The notes below the pieces were generated by a model. It was not told where the DNA came from. It worked only from the letters and a program-made list of their open reading frames with translations, and did not search any database. From CAZUZS01 sp964624795 (lineage in GTDB: Bacteria > Calditrichota > Calditrichia > RBG-13-44-9), in assembly GCA_964624795.1 (NCBI GenBank), contig CAZUZS010000043.1, positions 1 through 42,348 of the forward strand: a stretch of DNA of 42,348 bases, in the 5' to 3' direction. The position numbers were made by a program, and so were the translations under genes. Shown piece by piece: positions 41,273 through 42,348 of this stretch (positions are counted from its first letter, which is position 1; every line of letters begins with the position of its first letter).

Positions 41273-42210
41273 TATTTAACATATGATATTTCATTTAATA
41301 ACTTCTTTTATTACCACATTAGTAACTTGTATATTTAATTTTTTCAAAGCCTCAATTGCCGTAGCTCTAACAAAATAGAAATTATAAGGTTGTTCGGGAT
41401 TTTCTCGTCCTGGTATAACTTGATTGTGAGCATTATTCATCAACAATTTTTCCAACTTAGGAATGAATTCTTTATATCCCTCTTGCCCTGCAATTAGAGC
41501 GCCTTTATTTAAATCATAATCGTCGGTAGAATTAAGCAAATTTTCTGTATATTCAAATATTTTATTTTCAATAAATACCTTGTCTTCTAAATAGTCTTCT
41601 TTGTTAAGAATCTCACCACTATCAAGTTTTATAACTATTATTAATCCCCAGTGTAATCTAATAAATAAATTTGTTTGCAGTTTGTTGAAGAAAATTAAAG
41701 AATTTTTTCTCCAATACATTGAAGACACTGACTTTTCTATAAAACCATCTTCTTGAAATTTCAATACTCCGTCAACGAAAAAAGGTAAACCTATTACATA
41801 TTTTTTTAATCCAAGAGTTTCAAGAGAATGTTCCTTAACTAAATTTCCATTTTTATCATAAATAACAATTGGGTACTTTCCCACACTATACCAATCATCA
41901 AAAGTAACTACGTATTTACCATTATTCGTGACCATAGCTTTTAACGGACATATTTTATTGATCAGATTCCCTTTCCAAATTGTTTTATCAAATAAAAATC
42001 GTTCCTTTTTTAAGATACCAAGGCATTTACCTTCAGAATTCCTATTTGTTTTTATAATGAATTTATAAATCTGATTATCTGAAATATACTCATATTTACT
42101 TTTAGGTGTACCCCATGTATCGCTAAGCAAAATATTATTTGATAAAAATATTATCACAAGAATCAATTGTATTTTGAACATCTGATATCCCTAAGTTTAT
42201 ATAGGTATAA
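41153..42210 (-). mobile_element. Integron gene cassette (last of an array)
   Basis: The stretch between the two G/TT cut points (42211/42210 and 41153/41152 on the minus strand) is 1058 bp and contains one gene reading the same way as both attC-like sites. It starts TTATACC and carries its own complementary R'' GGTATAAC at the far end, exactly as a circularised cassette would. It is visibly AT-rich compared with the rest of the window. The integrase and attI would lie beyond 42348. Confidence 0.7.
41291..42181 (-). CDS. Unknown secreted protein, cassette gene
   Basis: 296 aa. N-terminal signal peptide MFKIQLILVIIFLSNNILLS (residues 1-20). The middle has strand-rich segments: KAMVTNNGKYVVTFDDW, GKYPIVIYDKNGNLVKEHSLE and GLPFFVDGVLKF, resembling a repeated beta-propeller-like or WD-like turn. 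The end (KEFIPKLEKLLM, then YFVRATAIEALKKLNI) looks like one or two HEAT-type helices. Function not recognised. ATG 42181 has AGGGA upstream. Codon use is AT-rich, unlike neighbours, and it starts 23 bp after the cassette boundary and ends 19 bp before the attC R'' box. Confidence 0.75.
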   Translation of the reverse strand: MFKIQLILVIIFLSNNILLSDTWGTPKSKYEYISDNQIYKFIIKTNRNSEGKCLGILKKERFLFDKTIWKGNLINKICPLKAMVTNNGKYVVTFDDWYSVGKYPIVIYDKNGNLVKEHSLETLGLKKYVIGLPFFVDGVLKFQEDGFIEKSVSSMYWRKNSLIFFNKLQTNLFIRLHWGLIIVIKLDSGEILNKEDYLEDKVFIENKIFEYTENLLNSTDDYDLNKGALIAGQEGYKEFIPKLEKLLMNNAHNQVIPGRENPEQPYNFYFVRATAIEALKKLNIQVTNVVIKEVIK

Positions 42211-42303
42211 CCGCTGAGCATAACCGGATTGAACCGCACCGCAAACTTCCATTTACCAATAAAACGCCCACGGTTCAATTCCGCGTTGATGCTTTTGTTG
42301 AAC
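42204..42303 (-). repeat. Second attC-like site, end of the upstream cassette
   Basis: On the minus strand: R'' GTTCAAC (42297-42303), L'' AGCATCAACGCGGA, inner stem TTGAACCG with CGGTTCAA, L' TCCGGTTATGCT, R' GTTATACC (42204-42211). L'' pairs with L' except two extra bases in L'' (C after AGCAT, G after AAC), again like extrahelical bases of attC. R'' and R' do not match each other because the latter belongs to the next cassette. It would end a cassette whose gene lies off the right edge. Confidence 0.7.
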
Positions 42304-42348
42304 TAAGCCGCTGCGCGGCAGGTTTATTTTTACCATTCCGATATTTTT

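Noticed and set aside
42267..42293. GGTTCAATTCC as a possible tRNA T-arm
   Set aside because: No acceptor stem or anticodon arm around it; it belongs to the inner stem of the attC-like site.
1..42348. CRISPR arrays, rRNA, tRNA, prophage or full insertion sequences
   Set aside because: No regularly spaced direct repeats, no RNA gene patterns and no transposase or phage genes were seen by eye; only small inverted-repeat elements and the cassette array end.

Overview
The window (about 42 kb, moderately GC-rich) looks like a chromosomal segment of a Gram-negative heterotroph. It has an outer-membrane efflux channel, lipoproteins, periplasmic proteins and menaquinone rather than ubiquinone genes. 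Gene content, operon style and the many short inverted-repeat elements between genes suggest a member of the FCB group (for example Calditrichota/KSB1-like). This placement is an inference from style, not a phylogeny.

Layout, left to right. (1) The 3' end of a SLOG/DprA-like gene. (2) A leftward tetR - tolC-like - adaptor - RND pump operon (550-7279). (3) A leftward catabolic block: a crotonase resembling ethylmalonyl-CoA decarboxylase, phenylalanine 4-monooxygenase, an AMP-forming acyl-CoA synthetase, homogentisate 1,2-dioxygenase and 4-hydroxyphenylpyruvate dioxygenase. Together these run Phe -> Tyr and 4-HPP -> homogentisate -> maleylacetoacetate; the synthetase could activate released acetoacetate or acetate. 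The isomerase, fumarylacetoacetase and aminotransferase are not in the window. (4) Single genes: radical SAM/SPASM protein, GH15 glycosidase, Bax-inhibitor-1-like membrane protein, YceI-like protein, a cytosolic trypsin-fold protease, a TPR protein and a class II aldolase. (5) A rightward aromatic/menaquinone supercluster (24022-38119): DAHP synthase, AroB, fused AroD-AroE, AroK, then MenG, MenF, MenD, MenH, MenB, MenA, MenC, MenE. It covers PEP + E4P to shikimate-3-phosphate and chorismate to menaquinone; only AroA and AroC are missing from the chain. (6) A repeat-rich accessory tail: a MITE-like element, a VapBC toxin-antitoxin pair with a palindromic operator, an SRPBCC protein and a cupin. 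(7) At the right edge, what reads as the distal end of an integron cassette array: two attC-like sites in the same orientation bracket a 1058-bp AT-rich cassette encoding an unknown secreted protein, with the array apparently continuing past the window.

The most notable observations are the integron array end; the shikimate kinase gene with no ATG/GTG/TTG start ahead of its Walker A motif; the shikimate dehydrogenase domain with an altered substrate motif; a strong terminator in the leader of the tyrosine-degradation operon; and at least five families of small inverted-repeat intergenic elements.
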